From R-RK-3 sp963834945 (GTDB taxonomy: Bacteria; Pseudomonadota; Alphaproteobacteria; Rhizobiales; Rhodomicrobiaceae), in contig CAWIDT010000009.1 of assembly GCA_963834945.1 (NCBI GenBank), positions 372,001-436,000 on the forward strand: DNA of 64,000 nucleotides, read 5' to 3'. Below, one piece after another: positions 63,340-64,000 of the stretch. Both the position numbers and the translations under genes were made by a program. The notes under the pieces were generated by a model. That model was not told where the DNA came from. It saw nothing but the letters and a program-made list of their open reading frames with translations, and did no database searches. Every line of letters starts with the position of its first letter. The stretch's first letter is position 1.

Positions 63340-64000
63340 CGGCCATATCCGATTTCGCTGAGCACGGGACGCACCTGATTACCATCGACGCCAATCAGGC
63401 TATCAAGATGCGCTTTATGACGGATTAATGTTGGCAGGCTTGCCCTTGGGGCGCGACACCCCTGGAGGGGACTGCCGGGGCTCGCGACGGCCAGGCATTC
63501 CGGCCTATTGATCACATGGCGATAGCGCGCTTGCGGTGCTAAGCCCGCTCAATCCGACAGTCCCGGCAGGTCCGGTGGTGAGGCAGCGTATGCAAAATCT
63601 CTTCTTCGTCCGCTGGTTTGTGATGCTCGTCGCCTTCGCTTGAGCGAAGTCAACCTTGCAAGTATCGTTCTTTTTAAGCGGGACAGGCCATTGGCGGGTA
63701 AGCGCGCCGCCAGCGGCAAACAGGGCAAGCAAAGAGCGCCGCCCGGCGGCTTATACCAGTCACAGATCCCTCCAGTTTCTCTCAAATTGCAGTCTTCTTC
63801 GTCATTTTGTTGATCATTGTTCTGATAAATATTAGCATGCATCAACAGCAGTTATTACCACCTGGGGACATCGATGATCTGCGCCCAGAGAGGGATGGGC
63901 GTGCCAGACGTATGACCAGCAGGCCGGTCTTGCATCAACGATGAAAGCGGCGAAGTCGTAATGGATGAGAGTAGTCCCCCGGACTCCCACGGCTCGGCAA
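63340..64000. other. 661-bp region upstream of the hybrid kinase, no gene recognised
   Basis: The stretch up to the window end is AT-richer at about 63760-63850 and holds no domain I recognise. An ATG at 63961 opens a frame that leaves the window after 13 codons and has no clear ribosome site, so I do not call a gene. It presumably contains the promoter of the kinase gene. Confidence 0.35.

Overview
The window reads as a chromosomal segment of a high-GC alphaproteobacterium, most likely of the order Hyphomicrobiales (Rhizobiales). This is inferred from a cpa/tad pilus locus, a phaR/phaA/phaB polyhydroxybutyrate set, the argB - pyrimidine nucleotidase - dapD neighbourhood, many binding-protein-dependent transporters, and short palindromic repeats ending in CTAG between genes. 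I saw no rRNA, tRNA, CRISPR array, prophage or insertion sequence. Assignments rest on reading motifs by eye; no database was searched.

Layout. 1-5.6 kb: the start of a solute-binding protein gene, then unlinked housekeeping genes (nitroreductase, NYN/OST-HTH protein, PHB-depolymerase-type esterase, TspO, UppP, VIT family). 6-20 kb: a Tad/Flp pilus locus in two facing halves. The plus strand carries flp-cpaA-cpaB-cpaE-cpaF-tadB-tadC. The minus strand carries tadG-tadE-tadE-cpaC-small secreted protein-tadD. A GAF-EAL protein and a receiver-GGDEF protein bracket the locus. 20.4-28.8 kb: a hexuronate-type cluster (FAH-family enzyme, mannonate dehydratase UxuA, a four-gene sugar ABC transporter, an FCD-type GntR regulator and a divergent SDR) with a perfect palindrome at the control point. 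28.8-33.2 kb: a LysR gene and a polar amino-acid ABC transporter. 33.2-43 kb: a nitrogen-salvage cluster with two M20 amidohydrolases, a dihydropyrimidinase/hydantoinase, a PotABCD-type transporter, a hydantoin-racemase-like protein and a fungal-type cytosine deaminase. 43-47.8 kb: dapD, a pyrimidine 5'-nucleotidase, a membrane protein carrying a hexanucleotide microsatellite, and argB. 47.9-54.6 kb: a Clp-N membrane protein, an EamA transporter, phaB, a peroxiredoxin, phaA and phaR. 54.9-63.3 kb: a CAP-domain lipoprotein, a D,D-carboxypeptidase, a TRAP transporter and a three-PAS hybrid histidine kinase.

Points that stand out. (1) Two repeat families, here called A and B, end in CTAG-like sequence, and four genes take their TAG stop codon from a repeat edge. 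A shortened B copy lies in frame inside the EamA transporter. (2) A (GCGACA)n tract encodes an Ala-Val run and then a Leu-Ser run inside a membrane protein. (3) argB (twice), the sugar permease and the LysR gene each read through if one base is removed, so base-level errors in the sequence are likely. (4) The Clp-N protein has an architecture I do not recognise. (5) Hairpin repeats sit between the binding-protein gene and the first permease gene in two unrelated ABC operons, and a separate hairpin sits between dctP and dctQ.
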